Origin: Puniceicoccales bacterium
Lineage (GTDB): Bacteria; Verrucomicrobiota; Verrucomicrobiia; Opitutales; UBA953
DNA: 64,000 nt
NCBI GenBank assembly: GCA_031269335.1
Contig: JAISZI010000040.1
Coordinates: 39,861-103,860 of the forward strand
Direction: 5' to 3'
The notes under the pieces were generated by a model, which saw only the letters and a list, made by a program, of their open reading frames with translations, was not told the DNA's origin and did no database searches. Positions 39,040 through 48,769 of this stretch are shown in pieces. How positions within the stretch are numbered: the stretch's first letter is position 1; the number at the start of each line of letters is the position of its first letter. The translations under genes and the position numbers were made by a program.

Positions 39040-41448
39040 ATGGCAGAAAAAGAAAGCTATAACGCCCAATCCGATCCTACTTCCGGCGGGTATGTCCCCG
39101 GAAGTGGCGGGCAGATCGGAGCCGAACAACCCTATGGCGCAGGAAATTACAATGGCGCATACGGCGGCGGCGTCTATCCTCACTACGGCTATGGTTACGG
39201 TTATGGCTACGGCGGTTACGGCTATGGCGGCTATGGCGGTTATGGCGCACGTGGTTACGGTGGGACAGAGGGAGGAGAAAGACATGAGAACACGGGCGGT
39301 AGAGTGCTCACCGTTCGGGATTACCTCCTCATGGTGCGAGAACGATTCTGGTATCTGATCCTCGCCGTCTTCGTCTGCACCGCAAGTTCTTTAATTTACA
39401 CGGCAAACAAGACAAACGAATATAGAGCCGCCGCAAAATTGCGCATCTATCGCCGCCCCTACACCGCCCCGGCCATTGCCAATGCCGGACAGCCCGATAT
39501 CGATGTCGTCTCATCAGGAGACGACTTCCAAACACAGATAGAACTAATGAAGGGCATGGCCATTATAGACCGCGTTGTAAAAAAACTCGCCATGATCCAA
39601 AAATTACGTGAGGACGTCGTGGCCCCCTACAGAGACGGCAACATATTCTCCGGTCCCCTCCGCGAACACGACGTCATAAGCAATTGTCGTGATATAATCC
39701 CTCAAAGATCCTCGCTAATTGTCCTTGTCACCTATACCCACCCCGAGCCAACCGTAGCCGTGCAAATGACAAAATTGTTCACGGATGCGATACGAGAGCA
39801 GAATGAAGACTCCCGTCGAACAGTGATGATTCCCATGCTGGAACACTCCGCCTCCGATTTGAAAAAATTAGCGGATGAAATAACGGCATTATACGAAAAA
39901 AGAGCGAAAATTTTAGGCGAAAATCCAAAGCTAATGGCATTGGATTCCGGAACCCTATACTTTGACCTCAACCAACAGAAAAACGCTCTCGCCAACGATA
40001 AAAAAGTCTTCCAAGAAACAGAGTCATTGTGGAAACAAATGCAAGACTTGAAGAAAAGCGGAATCCCGATCACAAAAATGTCTGTTATACTCCACGATGG
40101 TCGTGTATCCCAGATGGTCGGGACAATCGCCAATTTGGAAATAGAATTAAAAGGATTGAGTGTCACCTATAATGAAGAACATCCGGAAGTCGTGCGGCAG
40201 ACGACCAAATTGAGAGAAGCGGAAAAGCAACGCGACATTGCAGTGAAAGCCGCCGAAGAACGACTCGAAGAGGAATACAAAACACGCAAACTTAACTACG
40301 ACCTCTCCGACAGACGCGTTAGAGAATCAGAACTCGAAGTAAGGAATCTGCTTAAAAAACAAGAAGATGTTGTCCGTCTCAATCGCGATATCGCTGCAAA
40401 AGAGGCATTAAGAGCGGGGACAGAGAGCGCCGTCTATGCCGAAAATCTGAAGGCAGGCGGAGGATTGGTTCCAAACATCGACCTTGTGGAATCCCCTTTT
40501 CTTGCTTCAAACCGCCCCGTAAATAAAGACTATATCCAACGGGCTATCCTCGGCATCGCCACCGGTTCCGTTTTAGGTTTCTCCATCATCTTCGGATTGG
40601 CATTTTTCGACGACCGTGTTAAATCGGTCATAGACATCGAAGGTTTCTTAGGGTTGCCCCTTATCGGCATCCTCCCCGTCGCACGCCAGTCAAACAGTGT
40701 GAAAAAAGCGCGCATCGTGGAATCCGCCAAAGAACGCCAGATGGTAGAAGCGTTTCGCTCAATTTACTCCGCCTTGCGCATAAACGAAGCAGCACGGACG
40801 GCAAAAGTTATTTTGATTACAAGCACTTCACCGAGCGAAGGGAAATCTTTTGTCGCAACAAACCTCGCGCTGACTTACGCCATGCACGGTGAACGCGTCC
40901 TCCTCATAGACGGAGACTTGCGCATGCCCGTTGTCGCGAAAACGCTGCAAATAGAAGAAGGCACGGGAATAACACAGTATCTTCAGGGAAAAGTGTCCCT
41001 GGAAGACGCTATTCATTACGGCATTTCCACCAACTTCGATGTTTTGCCCGCAGGTTCTCCCTGTGCAAATCCAACACAGGTCATCGGAAGTCGTAAATTC
41101 GCCGAAATGATTTCAACGCTGCGCAGTTGTTACGACCGTATATTGGTTGATACTCCGCCGATAGGTGCCGTGAGTGATGTCCTTAATTTCTTTCCCATGA
41201 TTGAAGGCGTTTTATACGTGGTGCGTTTTAACACCGTTAAAAAACGTTTTATCAGATCGAACCTCTTTCGCTTGCGGGAATCTAAGGTGCCCATTTTCGG
41301 CGCCATTCTGAATCAGATAGGAATACGCATCGTGCAGTATTATACAAACTCGGGAGACCGCTCCTACAGCCGCTATTATATACATCCGGGAAAAAATGTC
41401 GAAAACGTGCCTATTGAGGAAGAAAAACAACCCGCCGGTGCCGCATAA
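39040..41448 (+). CDS. Polysaccharide co-polymerase / BY-kinase (Wzc-like) with Gly/Tyr-repeat N-terminus
   Basis: Wzz domain; kinase Walker A TSTSPSEGKSFVATNLAL, RVLLIDGDLRMP, ILVDTPPIG; Tyr-containing C-term YYTNSGDRSYSRYYIHPG. Confidence 0.9.
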   Translation: MAEKESYNAQSDPTSGGYVPGSGGQIGAEQPYGAGNYNGAYGGGVYPHYGYGYGYGYGGYGYGGYGGYGARGYGGTEGGERHENTGGRVLTVRDYLLMVRERFWYLILAVFVCTASSLIYTANKTNEYRAAAKLRIYRRPYTAPAIANAGQPDIDVVSSGDDFQTQIELMKGMAIIDRVVKKLAMIQKLREDVVAPYRDGNIFSGPLREHDVISNCRDIIPQRSSLIVLVTYTHPEPTVAVQMTKLFTDAIREQNEDSRRTVMIPMLEHSASDLKKLADEITALYEKRAKILGENPKLMALDSGTLYFDLNQQKNALANDKKVFQETESLWKQMQDLKKSGIPITKMSVILHDGRVSQMVGTIANLEIELKGLSVTYNEEHPEVVRQTTKLREAEKQRDIAVKAAEERLEEEYKTRKLNYDLSDRRVRESELEVRNLLKKQEDVVRLNRDIAAKEALRAGTESAVYAENLKAGGGLVPNIDLVESPFLASNRPVNKDYIQRAILGIATGSVLGFSIIFGLAFFDDRVKSVIDIEGFLGLPLIGILPVARQSNSVKKARIVESAKERQMVEAFRSIYSALRINEAARTAKVILITSTSPSEGKSFVATNLALTYAMHGERVLLIDGDLRMPVVAKTLQIEEGTGITQYLQGKVSLEDAIHYGISTNFDVLPAGSPCANPTQVIGSRKFAEMISTLRSCYDRILVDTPPIGAVSDVLNFFPMIEGVLYVVRFNTVKKRFIRSNLFRLRESKVPIFGAILNQIGIRIVQYYTNSGDRSYSRYYIHPGKNVENVPIEEEKQPAGAA
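39082..39270 (+). repeat. Gly/Tyr low-complexity coding repeat (GGN TAY)
   Basis: Encodes GGYVPGSGGQIG...YPHYGYGYGYGYGGYGYGGYGGYGARGYGG. Confidence 0.9.
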
Positions 41449-41548
41449 TTCCTGCTCCACTGTTTATGGCTGCGCTGTGCGACGTGTTTCCGCAACATTA
41501 CTTGTTTGAGAAACTTACACTCCGGAGATTGCCCAGTTTTTTTAATTT

Positions 41549-42250
41549 ATGTCAGCCATAGATAAACTTGTTTCCACCGTCGCCCGTTTACGGGCGCCCG
41601 ACGGGTGTCCGTGGGATAGAGAGCAAACACACCAGTCGCTCTGTGATTGTCTCATAGAAGAGGTCGCCGAACTTCTCGAAACCATTGATCGGGACGATCT
41701 TCCGCACATGCGAGAGGAATTGGGCGATTTGCTTCTACAAGTCGTTATGCACGCGCAAATGGCAGAAGAGCACGGCGCATTTTCGTTCGACGATGTGGCG
41801 CGAGAAGTGAATGAAAAAATGGTGCGCCGCCACCCGCACGTTTTTGGCAATGCTCTTGCAGAGGATTCCGACGCCGTGCTCCGGCAATGGGACGAAATTA
41901 AAGCACAAGAGAAAAAATCCGCCGCGAACACCGCATATAATAACGGCGCTGGCACAGGCGAAACACTGTTCAAAGAAGCTCCTCCGACTCTCTCCTCTTT
42001 GCTCCGTGCCCGCGATGTGTGGAAAGTAATTCGTAAAAAAAATTTACCAGAACCCGCCGCTCCAACGACTTTTTCAAGCAAGGGCATTTCCTCGCTTGCA
42101 AAAGAATTAGACGAAGCGGCCGCCGGCGCGAAATTGTTTGAGATAGTAGCGGCGTGCCGCGAAGCTGGGATTGACCCAGAGAGCGCATTGCGCCGTCATA
42201 CGGGGCGGGTTATGGATGCCGTCACCGCCGAAACAAAAAAAGGCATCTGA
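41549..42250 (+). CDS. mazG: Nucleoside triphosphate pyrophosphohydrolase MazG
   Basis: LRAPDGCPWDREQTHQSLCDCLIEEVAELLETIDRDD...REELGDLLLQVVMHAQMAEE; RRHPHVFG. Confidence 0.95.
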   Translation: MSAIDKLVSTVARLRAPDGCPWDREQTHQSLCDCLIEEVAELLETIDRDDLPHMREELGDLLLQVVMHAQMAEEHGAFSFDDVAREVNEKMVRRHPHVFGNALAEDSDAVLRQWDEIKAQEKKSAANTAYNNGAGTGETLFKEAPPTLSSLLRARDVWKVIRKKNLPEPAAPTTFSSKGISSLAKELDEAAAGAKLFEIVAACREAGIDPESALRRHTGRVMDAVTAETKKGI

Positions 42251-42284
42251 ACACAGGTTTCTCTCGCGCAATTCTTTTCTCACA

Positions 42285-43067
42285 ATGGACGTTAAATGGA
42301 ACCAGTGTCTTATCGTGTTAGAAATCCCCGGATGTGCGCGGGGTGTATCCGTTTTTGTCCCGGTGTTTTGGCAGATCTCGCCGATAGCAATTCGCACCAG
42401 TATCCGGTTGAGATTATCTAAAACCGGTGCGGCATTGTTGACACTGTCGGCGCAGACGAATGTCGAGGAGGCACTGACGTTTTTGCAACGCCAAACCGGG
42501 TGGTTCCGGAAAAATATGGCGAAGGCTTTTTTCACCGTTACCGCCGGTTCAGGTGTGACTACGTTGGCGATGCATTTTCAGAAATATCCTTGGGTGAGTG
42601 CCGCTGGGCAGCGTTACGCACTCGAATGCAAAGGAACCCAGGAAAAACGTCCAGTTTTCTCTCTTCGCAATGTTGGTGCGCCGGTGGTTTTTTACTACCG
42701 CCTCGGGCACGAAGAAGAAGATTTATACGTGTTGGTGCGCTCTTTCGCAGCGGCAGTGCTTCCATTGCGTGTGCGCGAGCTGGCGCAGCGTGTAGGGACA
42801 ACCTTTTCCTCCGTGAGCGTGCGTGACCAGCGGAAACGCTGGGGATCGTGTTCAGGGCACGGCACGATATCGTTGAACTGGCGCCTTGTGCTGCTGCCGC
42901 CAGAGGCGCAAGACCACGTCATCCTGCACGAATTGGCTCACCTTTGGGAAATGAATCATTCTGAACGTTTTTGGAATTTGCTCGCCTCGTGGGACCCCAA
43001 CTTCGGCACAAAAAATCGGGGGATTTCCGTAGAATGGAACTGGTTGTTCAACATCGCAAACAGTTAA
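42285..43067 (+). CDS. YgjP/DUF45-type M48-like metallopeptidase
   Basis: QRKRWGSCSGHGTISLNWRLVLLPPEAQDHVILHELAHLWEMNHSERFW. Confidence 0.9.
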   Translation: MDVKWNQCLIVLEIPGCARGVSVFVPVFWQISPIAIRTSIRLRLSKTGAALLTLSAQTNVEEALTFLQRQTGWFRKNMAKAFFTVTAGSGVTTLAMHFQKYPWVSAAGQRYALECKGTQEKRPVFSLRNVGAPVVFYYRLGHEEEDLYVLVRSFAAAVLPLRVRELAQRVGTTFSSVSVRDQRKRWGSCSGHGTISLNWRLVLLPPEAQDHVILHELAHLWEMNHSERFWNLLASWDPNFGTKNRGISVEWNWLFNIANS

Positions 43068-43324
43068 TCCGTTGAAATTCAAGTTGTTAGGCTGATACGC
43101 TGCGGGTGAATTTTCCGAAGTGGGTTTATTGTGAACAAGTTGTGAATATCTTGCAGGAAATTGTGAAAAAAACCGCTTTTCCCCGCCCCAACCCGCCTCT
43201 TTTTTCTTGGTGTCCTGTCGGGGCAGTCCACAATGTCTCCCGTCCCTCCTCCAAGAGAAATAAATCACTCGGTGCGTTACTGCGCACCCTTCCACCGACT
43301 TACAGGTCACAATAACAATCAGCC

Positions 43325-45784
43325 ATGTCTGCCATTCAAAGTTTAATCCCGGGCGGTGCGCCGCCCTCTCTCTCATCCATTCAATCCACGCCTTCATTCC
43401 ACGCGTCCGCACGCTCCGCACCAACGGTTTCCTACATACGCAAGCGCGACGGGCGCACCGAAATCTTCTACCTCGAAAAGGTAATCCACGCCATTCAGGC
43501 GGCCGTGTTCGCGTCGGGATTGCACGATCACACGCTTGCCGACGCGGCGGGACGGCGCGCATCCCTGAAGCTCGCGCAGGAGTTTCGCGGCGAAACACCC
43601 ACGGTGGAGCAGATTCAGGACACGGTCGAAAGGACGCTCGTTGAGATGAACCGTTTTGAAGTCGCCAAATCCTACATTCTCTACCGGAGGGAACGCAGCA
43701 GGGTGCGCGATTCCAAATCCCGTCTGTTCAAGACGATAAGCAGTCTCGTCCACGACGACGCCGAGAAAAACGACCTCAAGCGGGACAATGCGAACGTGGA
43801 TGGCAATACGGCGATGGGCATGATGCTCAAGTTTGGTTCCGAATGCTCGAAGGAGTTTTCACGCACGAGCCTGCTCAACCCCGCGCACACCGCCGCGCAC
43901 GACAACGGTGACATCCATATCCACGACCTTGATTTCCTGCCAATGGGCACGCTCACCTGCTGTCAGATTGACATTGCCGAGCTTTTCGCATTCGGGTTCG
44001 GCACGGGGCACGGCAGCATTCGCGCCCCGCGCAGCATAGCCAGCTTTGCCGCCCTCGCCGCCATTGTTCTTCAATCCAACCAAAACGAGCAGCACGGCGG
44101 TCAGGGCATTCCAAACTTTGATTATGCAATGGCGCGCGGAGTGGAACTGAGTTTCCGCACCGCCTTTGTCCAAAACCTCGCCAAGTTCATCAAGTTTGAA
44201 GGCAGCCTCGTCGGCAAGGACGCCGTTGAAAACGCCGTTGCAACATGGGAGTCGGCCGCCGATCACCACCGCGTCACCTACCCAAGACCGGCATTGCCCG
44301 AAGTCGTGCAATCGCTTGCCCGTGCGTTGTCCGCCCTCTCCCCCAAGATTTCCGAAGACGCCTTGAACACCGTTTTCGAGGTCGCCGCCGCCGACACCGA
44401 ACGCGCCACCCGCCAGGCGATGGAGGGTTTCATTCACAACCTGAACACGATGCACTCCCGCGCCGGTGCGCAGGTGCCGTTCACTTCGATTAATTTCGGA
44501 ACGGACACCGGCGCAGGGGGACGCCTCGTCAGCTTTGCCATCCTTGAAGCCGTCTGGAATGGCTTGGGAGCCGGTGAAACCCCCATTTTCCCGATAACCA
44601 TATTCAAGGTGAAGGACGGTGTGAACTACTCCCCCGGAGACCCCAACTACGACCTGTTCAAGGAGGCAATGCGCGTCTCCTCCAAGCGTCTCTTCCCGAA
44701 CTTCGTCTTCATCGACGCACCGTTCAACCTGCAATACTACAAGGCCGGCGACTACCGCACGGAGGTTGCCACAATGGGCTGCCGCACGCGGACGTTCAGT
44801 TCCATTTTCCCGGAAAGCGACGGGCGCATCACTTCGCGCGGCAACCTCTCCTTCACCACGATCAACCTCCCCGCCATCGCCATCAAGCACGGCATCGCCC
44901 TGCGCGAACGCGGAACCGCCGACATGGCGGGCTTTTACAGGGAACTGGACGAAAAGATAAACCTCGTCGCCGACCAGCTTCGCGAGCGTTTTGAAATACA
45001 GGCCGCCAAGACTCCGCGCAACTTCCCCTTCCTCATGGGGCAGGGGATTTGGATGGGAAGCAAGGACTTGAAGCCGGACGCGCCACTGCGCGACATCATC
45101 AAGCACGGGTCGCTCTCCATCGGCTTCATCGGTCTCGCCGAATCCCTTGTCGCCCTCGTCGGAGAACACCACGGCACCGGCGCCAAAGCCCGCGTTCTCG
45201 GTTTCAAGATCATCTCACGCTTGCGCAAGCGCGCCGACGAGCTTGCCTCCCGCCATCAGTTGAACTTCACCCTGCTCGCCACACCGGCGGAAGGCATTGC
45301 GGGACGATTCACCGGCATTGACCGCGAGCGCTTCGGTGTCATCGAGGGCGTGACCGATCGCGAGTATTACACGAACTCCTTCCACGTCCCTGTTTACCAA
45401 AAGATCAGCGCATTCGACAAAATAGAGATCGAGGCTCCCTATCACTCCCTGTGCAACGCCGGGCACATCACCTACATTGAAATGGACGGATCTCCGTTGG
45501 AAAACCCGGACGCCTTCGAGACCGTCATTCGCAAGATGAAGGAAAGCGGCATCGGTTACGGCAGCGTCAACCACCCCGTTGACCGCGATCCCGTCTGCGG
45601 ATACACGGGCATCATCCACGATGTCTGCCCGCGCTGCGGACGAAGCGAGAACGACGGAGGTCCCAAGTTTGAGCGAATCCGCCGCATCACCGGCTACCTT
45701 GTCGGAACGATGGATCGCTGGAACAACGCCAAACGCCACGAGGAGAAAGACCGCGTGAAACACGGGTATGAGGGCGGGGGTTGA
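43325..45784 (+). CDS. nrdD: Anaerobic ribonucleoside-triphosphate reductase (class III, ATP-cone)
   Basis: N-terminal ATP-cone (VSYIRKRDGRTEIFYLEKVIHAI); NDGD-like HDNGDIHIHDLDFLPMGTLTCCQ; glycyl-radical-type C-term RRITGYLVGTMDRWNNAK. Confidence 0.93.
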   Translation: MSAIQSLIPGGAPPSLSSIQSTPSFHASARSAPTVSYIRKRDGRTEIFYLEKVIHAIQAAVFASGLHDHTLADAAGRRASLKLAQEFRGETPTVEQIQDTVERTLVEMNRFEVAKSYILYRRERSRVRDSKSRLFKTISSLVHDDAEKNDLKRDNANVDGNTAMGMMLKFGSECSKEFSRTSLLNPAHTAAHDNGDIHIHDLDFLPMGTLTCCQIDIAELFAFGFGTGHGSIRAPRSIASFAALAAIVLQSNQNEQHGGQGIPNFDYAMARGVELSFRTAFVQNLAKFIKFEGSLVGKDAVENAVATWESAADHHRVTYPRPALPEVVQSLARALSALSPKISEDALNTVFEVAAADTERATRQAMEGFIHNLNTMHSRAGAQVPFTSINFGTDTGAGGRLVSFAILEAVWNGLGAGETPIFPITIFKVKDGVNYSPGDPNYDLFKEAMRVSSKRLFPNFVFIDAPFNLQYYKAGDYRTEVATMGCRTRTFSSIFPESDGRITSRGNLSFTTINLPAIAIKHGIALRERGTADMAGFYRELDEKINLVADQLRERFEIQAAKTPRNFPFLMGQGIWMGSKDLKPDAPLRDIIKHGSLSIGFIGLAESLVALVGEHHGTGAKARVLGFKIISRLRKRADELASRHQLNFTLLATPAEGIAGRFTGIDRERFGVIEGVTDREYYTNSFHVPVYQKISAFDKIEIEAPYHSLCNAGHITYIEMDGSPLENPDAFETVIRKMKESGIGYGSVNHPVDRDPVCGYTGIIHDVCPRCGRSENDGGPKFERIRRITGYLVGTMDRWNNAKRHEEKDRVKHGYEGGG

Positions 45785-45898
45785 GGGACTGATCGAGTGT
45801 CACAACCTACAGCAAAATAAGTTACAATTCCACACGTCACCAACGAAACTGCCGCGTTCCGACGGGCCGGAATACTAATAACACTAGAACCTTTCATC

Positions 45899-46861
45899 AT
45901 GACACCCGCCTCACTTTCACTTTTTCCTGAAACCGAACTTCAAATCGGACGGCGTCTGCACCCGGCACCGAACGCCTCCGACACGCCTACGCTTTATTAT
46001 TCGCATCCCGCCGGCGAACTGTGGCAGGGGGACTGTGTTAAGTGGCTTGCGACTCTGCCCGACGCAAGCGTTGATGTCGTGTTTGCCGACCCGCCCTACA
46101 ATATCAAAAAAGCGGAATGGGATGTTTTTGAAAATCAAGAAAAGTATATCGCTTTCTCGCTTCAATGGGTTGAGCAGGCGGCGCGTGTTTTGAAAAACAG
46201 CGGGACACTCTTCATTTGCGGGTTTTCGGAAATTCTCGCTGACATCAAACATCCCGCTTCCAAGTTTTTTAATTCCTGTCGCTGGCTTGTCTGGCACTAC
46301 AAAAATAAAGCCAATCTCGGCTCCGACTGGGGGCGCAGCCATGAAAGCATTTTGCATTTCCGCAAGTCAAAAAAGTTCACGTTTAACATAGACGAAATTC
46401 GCATTCCCTACAACGGACACACGCTCAAATACCCAAGCCACCCGCAAGCGGAAACAAGTCAATACGGCAAAGATCGTAACGGACATCTTTGGACACCAAA
46501 CCCGCTCGGAGCAAAGCCCAAGGACGTTTTGGAAATACCCCAAGACCTCTTGGAAATTCCCACTACTTGCAACGGAATGAATGAAAAGACGCCGCATCCG
46601 ACGCAAAAACCGGAGGAACTTTTGCGCAAACTCATCCTCGCAACGAGCAATTCCGGCGATCTCGTCATTGACCCGTTTTGCGGTTCTGGGACAACCGCCG
46701 TTTGCGCTCAACAACTCGGACGTTTGTGGAAAGCGTGCGACCTTTCAGCCGAGTATCTTTCCTGGGCGGCGAACCGCTTGGAGCAAGTCCATCCCCGCTT
46801 TGTTGAAGATTGGAAGAACCAAGACATCGAAAACCAAAAACGGAGGAACTCAATACGATGA
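45899..46861 (+). CDS. Site-specific DNA methyltransferase (beta-class amino-MTase, DPPY)
   Basis: WQGDCVKWLATLPDASVDVVFADPPYNIKKAEWD; DPFCGSGTTAVCAQQLGRLWKACDLS. Confidence 0.93.
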   Translation: MTPASLSLFPETELQIGRRLHPAPNASDTPTLYYSHPAGELWQGDCVKWLATLPDASVDVVFADPPYNIKKAEWDVFENQEKYIAFSLQWVEQAARVLKNSGTLFICGFSEILADIKHPASKFFNSCRWLVWHYKNKANLGSDWGRSHESILHFRKSKKFTFNIDEIRIPYNGHTLKYPSHPQAETSQYGKDRNGHLWTPNPLGAKPKDVLEIPQDLLEIPTTCNGMNEKTPHPTQKPEELLRKLILATSNSGDLVIDPFCGSGTTAVCAQQLGRLWKACDLSAEYLSWAANRLEQVHPRFVEDWKNQDIENQKRRNSIR

Positions 46862-47754
46862 AACTTTCTGACATCCTCAAAAATGCACAAGACAAAGCCA
46901 ACTTCCAGAACTTGCCCGCCTACGTCAAGTTTTGCGGAGAATTTCTGTCATACACTCAAGACAACCTGCAAGCCACAATTGTTTCTCAAAACGAAAACAA
47001 CTACCGCTTCCTCCAATACGGGAAAGATGGTGGGTTTCAAATTACACGTCCACTGAATGTAAACCTGATGTTTGATACGAAAATGTTCGCCACCGTTTCC
47101 GTCGAGTTTTTGAAAATTCTGAAATCCGTCAGAACGCTCAAACGTGATGACAAAACCGCTCGCACAATTTTAAACAACGCCACCTACACAATCCAGCAAT
47201 CCATTGGTGCCGCACTGGATGGAATGCCGGCAGGAAAATCAAACACCGCCCGAAAATTAAACGGCGACTTGTTTGAAAATTTCATCCGCCTGCTCATTCA
47301 AGAAATCGGAATAAACTGCCGTTCTGGTGTCATTCAAATCCCCGTTGTTGTTGAGGGCGAGGAGACATTCTCCATGAGTTGTCAGCACGACCTAATCGTT
47401 GAAACGGAGGGGAAAATAAAACTGATTGGTTCCGTCAAAACATCAAGCAAAGACCGAGTCGACAAAATCTTCACTGATAAATTCCTCTACAATAAGCTCA
47501 CAGAGACTGTTACTCCGCACATCGCCATCTTCCTAAACGATGTTCAGAGGAAAAACACCAAGCAAGAAAATCAATACTCAATCAACTCCACGTTCCTTCC
47601 CGGACACTTCAAGGGCTACACTGTAAAACTCAACCCATTGGACGGTGTGTATTACTGCGACATCCGCCCCAACATGCAAACCGACCCGTTTCTAAATAAA
47701 CACATAAAAACCTTCGATAACCTTTTAGCCACAGACATCTGGAAGTTTATCTAA
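46858..47754 (+). CDS. Predicted type II restriction endonuclease (PD-(D/E)xK-like), partner of 45899-46861
   Basis: ATGA overlap with the methylase stop; putative active site HDLIVETEGKIKLIGSVKTSSKDRVDKI. Confidence 0.75.
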   Translation: MKLSDILKNAQDKANFQNLPAYVKFCGEFLSYTQDNLQATIVSQNENNYRFLQYGKDGGFQITRPLNVNLMFDTKMFATVSVEFLKILKSVRTLKRDDKTARTILNNATYTIQQSIGAALDGMPAGKSNTARKLNGDLFENFIRLLIQEIGINCRSGVIQIPVVVEGEETFSMSCQHDLIVETEGKIKLIGSVKTSSKDRVDKIFTDKFLYNKLTETVTPHIAIFLNDVQRKNTKQENQYSINSTFLPGHFKGYTVKLNPLDGVYYCDIRPNMQTDPFLNKHIKTFDNLLATDIWKFI

Positions 47755-47802
47755 AATGTCGCACACCGAATCTGGTCAGATGTCCTCGCAGCGGACGGCG
47801 AG

Positions 47803-48693
47803 ATGCCCGCCATGTTTTTTTTAGCCAGCATTGCCGCCGCTTCTTCGCCGAAGCCCGTCTTTGTCGGAGGATGTCAGGCGGACATCCGCGCACTTCCTCC
47901 CGCCGATTCTTCGCTGCTGACCGTCTTTGTCTTTCTCGCAGTCATACTCCTCGTCATCGCCGTCTTGACGCGGTGGCACCGCCGCCGTGTCGCCCGCCGC
48001 AACGCCTACCTTTCTTCTCCCCTTCCCGCCCGTTGGGAACTCATTCTCCGCCGCCGCGTTCCGCTTTTCTCCCGCCTCCCGGAAGAAATCCGCGACCGCC
48101 TCCGGAAAAACGTGAAACGCTTCCTTGCCGAAAAAGAATTTACTGCCTGCGGCGGCCTCCGCTCCGTTTCCAACGCTATGTCGGTCACCATTGCAGGTCA
48201 CGCCTGCTTGCTCCTCGCCGGTCGCGACTATCACGAATGCTTCCCCGGAGTCGCCTCCATTCTCGTTTACCCGGACGCCTTTTTGGGACGCGAACACACA
48301 TGGAATCTCGCGTCAGGCACCGAAATCGTGCACCCGGCGGCACCCCTTCTTGGCGAAGCAAACGCTTCCGGCTCTGTCGTGCTCTCGTGGCGCGAAACGC
48401 TGCGCGCCAGCGTTTTCGCCGGAAACGGACACAACCTTGTCTTGCACGAATTTGCCCACCATATCCGCCCCTCCGGCTCAACCTTACTCGCAGAAATCGA
48501 AACCGGATTCCGGCGCCTCCGTTCAAACCCTTCCGACCCCGTCCTCGACTCCTACGGAGCCGAAGATAAAGACGAGTTCTGGGCTGTCTCGGTCGAAGCC
48601 TTTTTCGCCGATGCCCCTCGCTTGCGCGAATTTCACCCAACCCTTTACGCCGCCCTCGCAGACTTCTTTTTTCTCTCCCCGGCAGATTGGTAA
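47803..48693 (+). CDS. Zinc-dependent peptidase, MtfA (M90) family, with N-terminal TM
   Basis: VLHEFAHHIRPSGS, DSYGAEDKDEFWAVSVEAFFADAPRLREFHPTLYAALADFF. Confidence 0.88.
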   Translation: MPAMFFLASIAAASSPKPVFVGGCQADIRALPPADSSLLTVFVFLAVILLVIAVLTRWHRRRVARRNAYLSSPLPARWELILRRRVPLFSRLPEEIRDRLRKNVKRFLAEKEFTACGGLRSVSNAMSVTIAGHACLLLAGRDYHECFPGVASILVYPDAFLGREHTWNLASGTEIVHPAAPLLGEANASGSVVLSWRETLRASVFAGNGHNLVLHEFAHHIRPSGSTLLAEIETGFRRLRSNPSDPVLDSYGAEDKDEFWAVSVEAFFADAPRLREFHPTLYAALADFFFLSPADW

Positions 48694-48769
48694 AACGTGC
48701 TGCGGACGTGGCGCGCCCGTGTGCCGTTCCCGCCGGGGAGATGCGTGATGGATGAGGTCTTCGGGGCGT

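Noticed and set aside
43181-43320. Riboswitch (cobalamin or similar) upstream of nrdD
   Set aside because: No recognisable conserved riboswitch boxes; only the TTGTGAA repeats stood out.
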